NCBI GenBank assembly: GCA_963796225.1
Contig: CAWCLK010000057.1
Span: 1 to 64,000 of the forward strand
Direction of reading: 5' to 3'
Length of the DNA stretch: 64,000 bases
Origin: CAWCLK01 sp963796225
Lineage (GTDB): Bacteria > Actinomycetota > Nitriliruptoria > Nitriliruptorales > Nitriliruptoraceae
Made by a program: the position numbers and the translations under genes
Part shown: positions 19,368 through 27,648 of the stretch, piece by piece
Numbering within the stretch: position 1 is the first letter of the stretch
Layout: the number at the start of each line of letters is the position of its first letter
Notes under the pieces: generated by a model
Database searches by the model: none
What the model was told of the DNA's origin: nothing
Seen by the model: only the letters and a program-made list of their open reading frames with translations

Positions 19368-19859
19368 ATGAGCGACCCGACCCCGCCCGAGCCCGCCGAC
19401 GCCCCCGACACGACGCCCGCCGCGCGCGTGCGTCCGGTGGACCTGCGCGACTACGTCGACTTCACCTCCGACGCGGCCCGCCGCACGCGCGTGTTCTCGA
19501 CGGGGCGGCTGGCCCACGACCTGTGGTGCATCGAGCCGCAGCAGGCCACCCCGGTGCTGCAGTACCCCGACGCGGACGTGACCTACACCGTCATCGGGGG
19601 ACGGTCGTGGTTCGTCACGGACCAGGGCGAGGTCGGCCTCGACCCCATGGGGGCGCTGCTGGTCCCCGCGGGCGTGGTCCACGGGATCGACAACCGGGGC
19701 GCCGACCCGCTCATCGTCGCCGCCGTCAGCGCCCCGCCGGACGCCACGGACGAGGACGACCCCGTCGCCGAGGGTGGCGCCGCGATCCGCGACGACGCCA
19801 AGTACGGGCGCACCCGCCGGCGCGTCGGCGAGGCCGTGGGGAAGCTGCTGGGGCGCTGA
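19368..19859 (+). CDS. Cupin-domain protein
   Basis: A 163-residue protein with one cupin barrel (about 35-125). The first motif is degenerate (LQYPDADVTYTVIGGRSWFVTD); the second ends in VPAGVVHGIDN with one His. The usual first-motif His residues are absent, so metal binding is uncertain. The C-terminus is a charged tail. Divergent from pepA and probably expressed from a leaderless promoter. No specific function can be assigned. Confidence 0.7.
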   Translation: MSDPTPPEPADAPDTTPAARVRPVDLRDYVDFTSDAARRTRVFSTGRLAHDLWCIEPQQATPVLQYPDADVTYTVIGGRSWFVTDQGEVGLDPMGALLVPAGVVHGIDNRGADPLIVAAVSAPPDATDEDDPVAEGGAAIRDDAKYGRTRRRVGEAVGKLLGR

Positions 19860-20658
19860 GGGCGGCGCCGGCGACGCCCGGATCAACCCCGAGGCCGGCC
19901 GACAGCGACGGGACGATCGCCAGCAGCCCGACGCCGGCCACGAGCAGGGCGAGGGTGGCCATGGGCACGGCCACGGCCCGGAGCTCGGTGACGAGGTCCC
20001 CGTCGACGCGGACGGCCGGGTACGGGGCGTCGGGACGCCGGTCGAGACCGCCGACGCGGCGCCGGTCCCGAGCCTCGGCGCGCGCGTACCACCGCTGGCG
20101 GAGGTTGGTGCGCCCCGCCGCGATGATCGGCGTCCCGTCCTCGAGCCGGTAGGTCGCCAGCCGGTGGAGCCCGCCGACCACCGTCGCCCACATGCGCCCC
20201 CCGTCCACCAGCGGCAACGCGGAGCGGTCCACCGCGTCGACGCGCACCGGGGGGTCGTTCGGGGCGTCGGCCCGCCAGACGGCCACGACGGCCGGCAGGG
20301 CGGCCAACGGGCCACTCGCCTGGACCGCCAGCCGCACGGGATGTGGTTCGCCCTGCACCTCACCGTCGCGTCGCCGCGCGCGCCACAGGCGCCAGACCCG
20401 CAGGGCGCGCGGGACGACCACGGCCACCTCGAGCACGACCCCGCCGACGGCCAGCAGGTCCCACTCGGCGCCGGCGAGCGGGCGGGTCGCCGCCCAGGCG
20501 GCGAGCACCGCCAGTCCGACCCCGCCCGGCAACGCGATCACGGCCGCCAGCAGGCGTCGTCGCGCGCCGGCCCACACCTCGTCGAGGGACACGGTCGGGG
20601 CAGGTGTCGTCGTCGCGGGCGCGTCGGGGCCCGACCATGCGCCCCGCGACGACCCCAT
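19726..20658 (-). CDS. Membrane protein of unknown function
   Basis: The open frame encodes 310 residues: two membrane helices near the N-terminus, a soluble middle part (RVDAVDRSALPLVDGGRMWATVVGGLHRL...), and two helices near the C-terminus. The last 45 residues are Arg/Pro-rich and antisense to the end of the cupin gene (134-bp overlap), so I suspect the true stop was lost or shifted near 19880. No family recognised. Seventeen bases separate it from the upstream lipoprotein gene, so the two likely form an operon. Confidence 0.55.
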   Translation of the reverse strand: MGSSRGAWSGPDAPATTTPAPTVSLDEVWAGARRRLLAAVIALPGGVGLAVLAAWAATRPLAGAEWDLLAVGGVVLEVAVVVPRALRVWRLWRARRRDGEVQGEPHPVRLAVQASGPLAALPAVVAVWRADAPNDPPVRVDAVDRSALPLVDGGRMWATVVGGLHRLATYRLEDGTPIIAAGRTNLRQRWYARAEARDRRRVGGLDRRPDAPYPAVRVDGDLVTELRAVAVPMATLALLVAGVGLLAIVPSLSAGLGVDPGVAGAALSAPAASPRPRRRAGGCARTWRRRGSRRHPRRRGRPRPWRPAGR

Positions 20659-20674
20659 GACGACCTCCCCGCCG

Positions 20675-21181
20675 TCACAGCTCGTCGGGCGCCAGCTGTC
20701 GGATGTTGAACTCGCCCTGGAGCTGGTCGGCGTCCGGGAATCGTATGTCGAACGACGCGGCGTAGCGGTCGTCCGCGCGGCGGACCTCCAACCGGCCCGA
20801 GGAGGCCCGGCGCTGCTCGCCCTCGATGCGAAGGTCGATCACGGCGTGCTCGGTCACGTCGTCGCAGTCGACGCAGTCGTCGTCGCGGACGCGGATGTCC
20901 TCGCCGGCCACCAGCGCCCCGGGGTTCTCGATCACGAACGCGATCGTCGCGCCGTCGATGGTCCGCGCGATCCAGCAGACGTCGGCGTCGGGGGTGTTGG
21001 GGTCGCAGTCCACCAGGTTGGTCTCGGGTGACCCGTCCGACACGGCGACACGCTGCCCGCCGATCCGGCCCGTGGCCTGCACGCCGTCGTCGAGCGCCTC
21101 GGGCTGGCGTTGCGGGAGGCTGGAGCTGGCACAGCCCGCGAGCAGCACGGCGAGCACGGCCGCGGCGAGTCGGGAACGCAC
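20675..21181 (-). CDS. Lipoprotein of unknown function
   Basis: A 168-residue lipoprotein with signal MRSRLAAAVLAVLLAGC and lipobox LAGC. The mature part is acidic and contains a Cys-rich stretch (VDCDPNTPDADVC, DDDCVDCDD) whose paired cysteines could form disulfides or bind metal. Start is GTG. It shares a promoter region with the divergent phenylacetate operon but shows no link to that pathway. Confidence 0.7.
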   Translation of the reverse strand: MRSRLAAAVLAVLLAGCASSSLPQRQPEALDDGVQATGRIGGQRVAVSDGSPETNLVDCDPNTPDADVCWIARTIDGATIAFVIENPGALVAGEDIRVRDDDCVDCDDVTEHAVIDLRIEGEQRRASSGRLEVRRADDRYAASFDIRFPDADQLQGEFNIRQLAPDEL

Positions 21182-21293
21182 GGGAGACCTCGGTCGGTGG
21201 AAGGGGGAGGGTACGCGCTGGGCGGACGGCCCCGACCGGGCCCCTTGTGGCGGGTCAATGCCCGTGTTACGTTATTTCACGAACGTGCTGATT

Positions 21294-21322
21294 ATGTCAC
21301 ACGTTGTCACCGGATGTGACAT
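21294..21322 (+). promoter_or_regulatory. Inverted-repeat operator upstream of the phenylacetate operon
   Basis: ATGTCACA (21294-21301) and TGTGACAT (21315-21322) form an 8-bp inverted repeat with a 13-bp gap, and an inner TGTCAC (21305-21310) pairs with the same right arm (TGTCACcggatGTGACA). The element lies 49 bases before the paaXA start and overlaps a TTATGT -10-like hexamer (21292-21297). It is the natural candidate for PaaX autorepression; the site differs from the E. coli PaaX site. Confidence 0.55.
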
Positions 21323-21370
21323 CCGGCCCCGCGTACTCGACCGCGTACGCCACCTCATGGCAGGGAGCCC

Positions 21371-23278
21371 ATGACCCAGACCGATGCCGACCTGACCGTC
21401 ACACGCCCGTCCTCGCGGGCCCTGCTGCTCACCATGCTGGGCGACGTGGTCCTGCCCTCGGGCGGGGCCGCGTGGCTGTCCGCGCTGACCCGGGGCATGG
21501 AGGCGCTGGACGTCTCCGACGCCGCCGTCCGCCAGGCCCTGCGCCGCCTGTCCCAGCAGGGACTGGTCGACGCCGAGCACCACGGCCGGCTGGCGCGCTA
21601 CCACCTCACCGACCAGGGCCGTCGCCGCCTCGAGGAGGCCGCCGACCGCATCTACCTGCGTCGTGAGCTGGCCTGGGACGGCCACTGGCGGATGCTCACC
21701 TACAGCTTCCCGGAACGCGAGCGGGGGTCGCGGGACGCGCTGCGCCGCGAGCTGACCTGGCTGGGCTACGGCTCGATCGGGACCGGGACGTGGGTGTGCC
21801 CGTGGGACCTCGGGGCGCGGTTGCAGGTCGTGCTCGACAAGCACCGCGTGGCCGGCGACGTCGAGGTGTTCACCGCCACGCACGAGGGCCAGGACGCCGC
21901 CCTGGCAGCTCGCGCCTACGACCTGTCCGAGCTGCACGCCGCCCACGCGGCGTTCCTCGCCGACGCCCCGCCCGAGGTCGATCCGGAGGACGGTGAGGCC
22001 GCGTTCCGGGCCCGCGTCGAGCTGGTCCACTCCTGGCGCAAGAACCTGTTCCTCGACCCGGGCCTGCCCGACGCGCTGCTGCCCAACGACTGGCTCGGCG
22101 AACGCGCCGGCCAGGTGTTCCTCGACCGCTACCGGGCGCTGGAGGCGCCTGCGTGGGCGTGGTGGGAGCAGGTCTGCGCCGAGGCCGACCCCGAGGGGGT
22201 CGCCCCGTCCCACCGCTCCAACCTCGAACGCACCCCGGCCTCGGTCCGGGCCCCCGAGGTGGACGAGGCCGACATCGACGGCAGCATCCTGGCTGACTCC
22301 CCGGGCGCTGGCGTCGCGGACGGAGGTCCCTCCGGGGACCGCAGGAGCACGCACAGCGAGGCTCGGGAAGCGGAGTTCCTCGAGCGCGTGCACGCAGGCC
22401 AGCTGGTCGAGCCGCACGACTGGATGCCCGACGAGTACCGGCGGCTGAACCTGAAGTTCATCGAGATGCACGCCAACAGCGAGATCATGGGGGCCCTGCC
22501 CGAACGCGAGTGGATCGCGCGCGCCCCGTCGCTGAAGCGCAAGCGCTCGCTGGCGGCCAAGGTCCAGGACGAGGTCGGCCACGGCCAGCTGATCTACCGG
22601 GTCGCGGAGAGCCTCGGCAAGCCCCGCCGGCAGATGTACGAGGACCTCGTGTACGGCCGCACGCCCTTCCACAACGTCTTCCACTACCCGACGTACTCGT
22701 GGGGTGACGTCGCCTGCATCGGCTTCCTGGTCGACGGGGCGGCGATCGTCACCCAGCGGGCGCTGCTCGACACCTCGTACGGCCCCTACGTGCGGGTGAT
22801 GAAGCGCGTGGTCGCCGAGGAGTCGCTGCACTACCGCCACGGCGAGGACATCATGCTGGCGCTGGCGTCGGGCACCGACGAGCAGTTCGCCATGCTGCAG
22901 GAGGCCGTCAACCGCTGGTGGGAGCCGATCACCCACTTCTTCGGCACCGACATCCCGGCCGACAAGGACCCCTCGATGCACTGGGGCATCAAGCCCCAGA
23001 CCAACGAGACCTCCCGGCAGGCGTGGATGAGCCAGTACGTGCCCAAGCTGTGGGACATGGGCATCGAGCTGCCCGACCCGAACCTGCGGTGGGATCCCGA
23101 CGAGGAGGTCTGGAAGTACACCGAGCCCGACTGGGACCGGCTGAAGGCCATCGTCAAGGGCGAGGGCACCGAGGCCACGAAGATCCGGCTGTGGTACCGC
23201 CAGCAGATGCACCGGCACCACGACTGGATCCGGGACATCGTCCTCGGCGCCGACGACGGGGTGGTGACGGTCGCATGA
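21371..23278 (+). CDS. paaA: In-frame fusion of PaaX repressor and phenylacetyl-CoA 1,2-epoxidase subunit PaaA
   Basis: A 635-residue protein. Residues about 15-280 are a full-length PaaX-type repressor: winged helix (ALDVSDAAVRQALRRLSQQGLV), central PaaX domain (HWRMLTYSFPE), and the typical end LPDALLPNDWLGERAGQVF. A 50-residue Pro/Ser/Asp-rich linker follows. Residues about 333-635 are PaaA, the catalytic di-iron subunit, with EMHANSEI, VQDEVGH and EESLHYRHGED as iron ligands. PaaX normally represses paa genes and is released by phenylacetyl-CoA; PaaA with PaaC forms the oxygenase core. An internal GTG at about 22258 could yield separate PaaA but has no good SD. ATG start with AGGGAG upstream; ATGA overlap with paaB. 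Confidence 0.85.
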   Translation: MTQTDADLTVTRPSSRALLLTMLGDVVLPSGGAAWLSALTRGMEALDVSDAAVRQALRRLSQQGLVDAEHHGRLARYHLTDQGRRRLEEAADRIYLRRELAWDGHWRMLTYSFPERERGSRDALRRELTWLGYGSIGTGTWVCPWDLGARLQVVLDKHRVAGDVEVFTATHEGQDAALAARAYDLSELHAAHAAFLADAPPEVDPEDGEAAFRARVELVHSWRKNLFLDPGLPDALLPNDWLGERAGQVFLDRYRALEAPAWAWWEQVCAEADPEGVAPSHRSNLERTPASVRAPEVDEADIDGSILADSPGAGVADGGPSGDRRSTHSEAREAEFLERVHAGQLVEPHDWMPDEYRRLNLKFIEMHANSEIMGALPEREWIARAPSLKRKRSLAAKVQDEVGHGQLIYRVAESLGKPRRQMYEDLVYGRTPFHNVFHYPTYSWGDVACIGFLVDGAAIVTQRALLDTSYGPYVRVMKRVVAEESLHYRHGEDIMLALASGTDEQFAMLQEAVNRWWEPITHFFGTDIPADKDPSMHWGIKPQTNETSRQAWMSQYVPKLWDMGIELPDPNLRWDPDEEVWKYTEPDWDRLKAIVKGEGTEATKIRLWYRQQMHRHHDWIRDIVLGADDGVVTVA

Positions 23279-23631
23279 GTGGACACCACAGCACCTTCGA
23301 GGTCTTCACCCGCCGCAACTGGGAGAGCCGGCTCGAGCACTGCGGGACGATCCACGCCCCCGATGCCGACGCCGCGCTGGTCCTGGCCCGCGAGACCCAC
23401 GTCCGCCACGAGGAGGGCGTCGAGTTCGCGGTCGTGCCCTCCGACGCGTTCACGGTCGTGTCCGACCCCTCGACGCTCGACCACCGGGTCGACATGAGCT
23501 ACCGGCTGCAGGCCGGCTACTCGGGGTTCCGCGAGAAGCGCGAGAAGGCCCGTGCCGCTGCACGGGCCCGCGGCCGCGGCCACCTCGCCGAGCAGCCCGC
23601 CCCGGGGCGCAACGGAAAGGCGTCCGCATGA
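23275..23631 (+). CDS. paaB: Phenylacetyl-CoA 1,2-epoxidase subunit PaaB
   Basis: A 118-residue PaaB protein: FEVFTRRNWESRLEHCGTIHAPDADAALVLARE and the conserved RHEEGVEFAVVPSD region, slightly longer than the E. coli protein (95) because of an Arg/Ala-rich tail. PaaB bridges PaaAC heterodimers in the epoxidase complex. It overlaps paaA by ATGA and paaC by ATGA. Confidence 0.93.
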   Translation: MSGHHSTFEVFTRRNWESRLEHCGTIHAPDADAALVLARETHVRHEEGVEFAVVPSDAFTVVSDPSTLDHRVDMSYRLQAGYSGFREKREKARAAARARGRGHLAEQPAPGRNGKASA

Positions 23632-24450
23632 GCACGGACATGACCCCTGCCCAGGCCCGCCGTGAGCTGCTGCTGGCCATCGCCGACGACGAGCTGCTCA
23701 TGGGCCAGCGCGCCAGCCACTGGACCGGCGTCGCCCCGGGCATCGAGGAGGACCTCGCGTTCTCCACGATCGCCCAGGACGAGATCAACCACGCCGACGT
23801 CTGGTACCAGGTGCTGATCGCCGGCGAACCCGGCGCCGCGGGCGACGACCGTGCCGCCGTCGACGCCCTCGGGCTCGGCCGTGCCCCGGACGAGTACCGG
23901 CACGCCGTGCTGTGCGAACGGCCGCCGGTCGACTTCGGCGTGACCCTGGCGCGGCACTGGTGCTACGACCACGCCGACGCCGTACGGCTGGCCTCGTTGG
24001 CCGACTCCACCGACGCCGACATCGCCGCCGTGGCGACCCGGCTGCTGCACGAGGAGCGCTACCACCTCGAGCACGCCGACCTGTGGTTCCGCCGGCTGGT
24101 GGGCGCAGGACGACGACGCACGCGGTCGGTTCCGCGACGCCCTGGCGGCCGTGCTGCCCGAGGCGATCGGGCTGTTCGAAGCACCGGCGGGCGAGGCCGT
24201 CGTGGTCGAGTCGGGCGTGCTGCCCGAGTCCTTCGCGACGCTGTTCACCCGCTGGGCCGAGTGGACCACGGCCTCGCTGGACGCCGCCGACCTCGGCGAC
24301 GTCGTCCCCGACGCCATCCGGTCGGGGCGACTGCCCGACGAGGCCGAGGCGTTCGGCGGGCGGCGGGGCCAGCACACGACCGACTTCACCGAGGACGTGT
24401 GGCCCGAGATGACCTTCCTGTACCGCGAGCACCCGGGAGCCACCTGGTGA
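23628..24450 (+). CDS. paaC: Phenylacetyl-CoA 1,2-epoxidase subunit PaaC, frameshifted
   Basis: PaaC is the structural partner of PaaA. The first 160 residues are clear (LLLAIADDELLMGQRASHW, AQDEINHADVWY, LARHWCYDHADAVRL, EERYHLEHADLW). After GGG at 24101-24103 the frame is lost, and the remainder (VLPEAIGLFEAP ... TEDVWPEMTFLYREHPGATW) continues one frame over, ending at 24450. Removing one G restores ...RRLVAQDDDARGRF... and a normal 273-residue protein. The shifted frame otherwise runs through into paaD. I read this as a sequence error, though a real mutation is possible. The corrected stop overlaps the paaD start (GTGA). Confidence 0.85.
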
Positions 24451-24968
24451 GCGTCTCCGTCCTCCCCGACCTCGCCGACGTGCGTGACGCCGTCGGCGGG
24501 GTCCCCGACCCCGAGCTGCCGCCCGTGACGCTGGCCATGCTCGGGATGGTCCACGACGTCCGGGTCGACGACCACGACGTCACGGTCGAGCTGCTGCCCA
24601 CCTGGTCCGGCTGCCCGGCCGTGGACATGATCGCCGAGGACGTCCGCAGCGCGGTCGGCGCCGTCGACGGCGTCGGCACGGTGACGGTCCGGTTCCGCCA
24701 CGACCCCGTCTGGACCCCCGAGCGGATCACGGACGAGGGTCACGCCGCGCTGCGCTCCTTCGGCATCGCGCCGCCGGCGGGGCGCCAGGCCCTGCCGGTG
24801 CTGCCCACCGCGGGTGGGTTCAGCGCCCCGGCCTCGACCGCCCCGCGCCCCTGCCCCTACTGCGGCTCGACCGACACCGAGCGCGACGGCCTGTTCGGCC
24901 CCACCCCCTGCCGCGACAGCCGCTTCTGCAACGCGTGCATGCAGCCCTTCGAGGCCTTCAAGTCCTGA
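24447..24968 (+). CDS. paaD: Phenylacetate pathway Fe-S/maturation protein PaaD
   Basis: A 173-residue protein with an N-terminal MIP18/SufT-like domain (PDPELPPVTLAMLGMVHDV) and a C-terminal four-Cys module (CPYC, then CNAC) typical of PaaD. PaaD is needed for epoxidase activity in vivo, probably for metal or Fe-S maturation. GTG start overlapping the corrected paaC stop. The reductase subunit gene paaE and ring-opening genes (paaG, Z, F, H, J) are not in this window; paaD is the last gene before the repeat region. Confidence 0.9.
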   Translation: MSVSVLPDLADVRDAVGGVPDPELPPVTLAMLGMVHDVRVDDHDVTVELLPTWSGCPAVDMIAEDVRSAVGAVDGVGTVTVRFRHDPVWTPERITDEGHAALRSFGIAPPAGRQALPVLPTAGGFSAPASTAPRPCPYCGSTDTERDGLFGPTPCRDSRFCNACMQPFEAFKS

Positions 24969-24993
24969 CGGCGTCCGACCCACCCTGAGCAAA

Positions 24994-25145
24994 TTCTGGG
25001 ACCGATCCCAGTTTCTGCCGGGCGGGGCGACCCGTTGGCGAGGGGCGCACCCAGATTCTGGGACCGATCCCAGACTGTCGCCGGGCGGACGGGTGTTGGC
25101 AGCGGGGCGGGGACAGATTCTGGGCTCGAGCCCAGATATCTGTCC
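24994..25145. repeat. 62-bp palindromic repeats, left array (3 copies)
   Basis: Three copies at an exact 62-bp spacing. Each begins with ATTC plus a 16-bp dyad: CTGGGACCGATCCCAG at 24997-25012 and 25059-25074, and the perfect palindrome CTGGGCTCGAGCCCAG at 25121-25136. A G-rich spacer follows (GCCGGGCGG, GTTGGC, GGGGCG). The third unit is cut off by the end of the AbiEi/DUF559 gene. They also lie 3' of paaD and could act as hairpins in RNA. Confidence 0.85.
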
Positions 25146-25154
25146 CGCTGTCGG

Positions 25155-26102
25155 TCAGGCCTCGAGCGGCCGGGTCACCACCGGGGCGGGCACGCCGAGC
25201 TCATGGGCACGGACCACCAGTGTCCCGGCCACCTGCGCAAGGAGGGCGACACGGTCGTCGAGGTCGCGGGCGGTGACGTACTGGGTGCGGATGCCGGCCC
25301 GCCGAAGCTCGTCGTCACGTCGGTCGTCGTCGAGGCGCTGGCGAACGCCATCGTGGTCGGCCGTACCGAGGTACTCGTACGCCAGGCGCAGCGGCCGGAA
25401 GCAGAAGTCGACACGTCGGGCCCGGGTCACCCAGACCTGGGGTTCCGGACGCGGATCGAAGCAGTCGAGGACGGTCGCCAGCGAGCGCTCCCCCTCGCTC
25501 TCGAGCGCGACGCCCCCGCCCCGTTCGAGCACCCGTTCGAGCGCGGCGGCCCCGGGGGCCCTACCCCTCAGCGCGGCCAGCCGCGCGTCGAGCCGCGCGG
25601 GCGTCGCCAGATCGTTCCACCGCAGGTGGTCCCACGCCACGCGCAGCCGCCGTTCGTCGTCCTCGGGGACGAACGCCGCCGCGTCGATGAGCGCGTCGAT
25701 CGGTCCCACGACACGCACCTCGCCGTACTCCGCGACGGGGCGGGTCGGGTCCGGGTCCTCGCGGTAGTCGAAGGGCACGTTGGTCAGGCATCGCCCCGGT
25801 TGCGTCAGCACCTCGAAGGGGTCGTCGCAACCAAACCCCGGGACCCCCAGCAGGCCCAGCACCAACGGGCCCGTCACGGTGGCCTTCGGGCGGGCGCGGA
25901 GCGCGGCGGCGAACGCCGCCTGCTCTGCGTGTGCACCGCTGCCTCGAAGGCGGAACGTGCCATAGATCGAAGGATCGGTGCGCTCGAACCGGCCACTGCG
26001 AAGCCAGTCGTCCGCCTCCTGAGGCGGAAGCCGCGCCGCAACCTGGAAGCGTGCGATCACGCCGCGTTGGTCGTCGAGGAGTCGTGCCAGTTCCGGGGTC
26101 AT
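25155..26102 (-). CDS. AbiEi-like N-terminal domain fused to DUF559 (PD-(D/E)xK nuclease-like) domain
   Basis: A 315-residue protein. The N-terminus (about 1-55) is the winged-helix AbiEi-type domain (DQRGVIARFQVAA ... DDWLRSGRFERTD). The C-terminus (about 215-300) has the DUF559/Vsr-like nuclease pattern: E in LESEGERSL, VDF in RRVDFCFRPLRLAYEY, then a basic, acidic-rich helix. Such proteins are common in actinobacteria, often as multi-copy genes of unknown role annotated as type IV antitoxin-like; no AbiEii toxin neighbour is present. ATG at 26102 chosen because the winged helix starts there. The gene is bracketed on both sides by the same 62-bp repeats, suggesting that it moved with, or acts on, them. 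Confidence 0.75.
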   Translation of the reverse strand: MTPELARLLDDQRGVIARFQVAARLPPQEADDWLRSGRFERTDPSIYGTFRLRGSGAHAEQAAFAAALRARPKATVTGPLVLGLLGVPGFGCDDPFEVLTQPGRCLTNVPFDYREDPDPTRPVAEYGEVRVVGPIDALIDAAAFVPEDDERRLRVAWDHLRWNDLATPARLDARLAALRGRAPGAAALERVLERGGGVALESEGERSLATVLDCFDPRPEPQVWVTRARRVDFCFRPLRLAYEYLGTADHDGVRQRLDDDRRDDELRRAGIRTQYVTARDLDDRVALLAQVAGTLVVRAHELGVPAPVVTRPLEA

Positions 26103-26176
26103 GCCGTGACCCTCGCACGACGGCGCCCCGTCACGGCCCCTCGATCCGTGTGCTGTGGACGATCCGGCTCGCGCGG

Positions 26177-26303
26177 AATCTGGAACCGTGCCCAGCTTCT
26201 GTGGGCCGTGGACGACGCCCCGCGGGACTCCGCGACGAAGACTGGGCTCCATCCCAGATTCTGCCGCCGGGGGGTGGCCGCGGGGCGGGGCGTAGGCGAG
26301 GCG
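26177..26303. repeat. 62-bp palindromic repeats, right array (2 copies)
   Basis: Two further copies, again 62 bp apart: dyads CTGGAACCGTGCCCAG at 26180-26195 and CTGGGCTCCATCCCAG at 26242-26257. The second is followed by the same TTCTGCCG and G-rich spacer as the first left copy, in the same orientation. They lie 78 to 155 bases upstream of the AbiEi/DUF559 start codon, so they could also be its operators. Confidence 0.8.
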
Positions 26304-26763
26304 TCAGGCGCTGGTGCGGGCTTCGGCCTCGGCCAGGCGGGCGAGCCGGGACAGGCTGCGGCCGAAGATCCGCTTCAGGATCGGCAGGACCAGCGTCGTC
26401 GCGCCCCACTCCCCCAGCGCCCCGAGGGGCGGGTCGACCTCCTCCCACCACTCGATGCGGGTGCCGCCGTCCGGGGCGTCGTGCAGCACGAAGGCGCCCG
26501 AGCCGGTGATGACACGGCCGAGGTGGGTGACCTCGAGCTCCTCCTGGTCCCGCCAGCCGGTGACGCGCATGACGTCCTCGACGGTGACGCCCAGCAGGTT
26601 CGTGGGGCAGCGGATGGTCACGCCCGACGCCCTCGCGCTCGGGTGTCAGGACCTCGACGGACTTGGCGTCGAGCATCCACTCGGGCTGGCGCTCCCAGTG
26701 GGTCAGCACGCGCCAGACCACGTCGCGGGGCGCGTCGACGTGACGATCGACCTCGAGTCGCAC
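26304..26763 (-). CDS. SRPBCC (polyketide cyclase/START-like) protein, frameshifted
   Basis: A small helix-grip protein of about 152 residues after correction. The N-terminal part (RLEVDRHVDAPRDVVWRVLTHWERQPEWM) is in one frame to about 26625; the rest (VTIRCPTNLLGVTVEDVMRVTGW ... RIEWWEEV) lies one frame over. Removing one base of the CCC at 26623-26625 (plus strand) joins ...EGVG to VTIRC. Proteins of this fold bind hydrophobic ligands or remodel lipids and antibiotics; no specific ligand is evident. GTG start with AGAGGTG upstream; divergent from the alpha/beta hydrolase. Confidence 0.75.
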
Positions 26764-26814
26764 GAGCGTTCACCTCTGGCGGCGGGGCGGGGCGGACCCA
26801 GCACGTTCGGACCC

Positions 26815-26820
26815 TAGACT
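26815..26820 (+). promoter_or_regulatory. Putative -10 box (TAGACT)
   Basis: TAGACT 57 bases before the alpha/beta hydrolase ATG. It fits the TAnnnT pattern seen elsewhere in the window; no clear -35. Confidence 0.4.
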
Positions 26821-26877
26821 CCCCCCGGACTCCACCTCACGAGGCCCCGTCGCGGGCCCACCCACCAAAGGCTTCCC

Positions 26878-27648
26878 ATGTTCGCCGACATCGACGGCAA
26901 CACCATCCACTACGTCTCCGAGGGCGAGGGCCCGCCGGTCGTGTTCGTGCACGGCCTCGGCGGCTCGGCCAACGTGTGGCACGGTGTGATCCAGGCCATG
27001 AAGCAGCACCACCACTGCATCGCCATGGACCTGCGCGGCCACGGTCGCAGCCAGGCCCGCGGCAAGTTCTCGATCCAGCAGTGGACCCGCGACCTGCACA
27101 AGCTGATCACCCACCTCGAGCTGCCGGCGGTCACGGTCGTCGGCCACTCGCTGGGCACGCTGGTCGCCCAGCAGTTCGCCGCGACCCACCCGGACGCGGT
27201 CGAGTCGCTCGTGCTCGTCGGCGGGATCTCCTACTTCCAGCCCGAGACCAACGAGGCCTACATCGCCCGTGCCGACCAGGTCGAGAAGGACGGCATGGAC
27301 GTCCTGGTCGACGACTGGCTGGCCGGGGCGGTCTCGCCGCAGAGCCACGCCACGCTGTCCGGCGGCGTCGGGCTGCTGCGCGAGCTGTTCCTGCGCAACG
27401 ACGCGACCGCCTACGCCAAGTCGTGCCGCGCGCTGGCCGAGGCTCCCACGATCCGCCGCGACGAGCTGGGGGTCCCGACGCTGATCGTGACCGGGGCGCA
27501 CGACCGCTCGACCCCACTGGCGATGGCCGAGGAGCTCAAGCGCTCCATCCCCGTCAGCCGCGTCCAGGTCATCCCGGACGTCGGGCACTGGTCACCGATC
27601 GAGGCGCCCGGTGTCGTCGCTGCGTCGATCCTCGAGTTCCTCACCTAG
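26878..27648 (+). CDS. Alpha/beta-fold hydrolase
   Basis: A 256-residue alpha/beta hydrolase with oxyanion motif HGLGGS, nucleophile elbow GHSLG (Ser near 92), acid in GAHDRSTP (Asp near 206) and His in DVGHWSPIE. Overall resemblance is to 3-oxoadipate enol-lactonase and similar small-ester hydrolases, but substrate cannot be predicted, and no catechol-pathway genes are adjacent. Its 3' end overlaps the convergent DivIVA-like gene by 57 bp. Confidence 0.88.
   Translation: MFADIDGNTIHYVSEGEGPPVVFVHGLGGSANVWHGVIQAMKQHHHCIAMDLRGHGRSQARGKFSIQQWTRDLHKLITHLELPAVTVVGHSLGTLVAQQFAATHPDAVESLVLVGGISYFQPETNEAYIARADQVEKDGMDVLVDDWLAGAVSPQSHATLSGGVGLLRELFLRNDATAYAKSCRALAEAPTIRRDELGVPTLIVTGAHDRSTPLAMAEELKRSIPVSRVQVIPDVGHWSPIEAPGVVAASILEFLT

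Noticed and set aside
24994..25145. CRISPR array or integron attachment sites
   Set aside because: Only three units, similar spacers, no Cas or integrase gene nearby.
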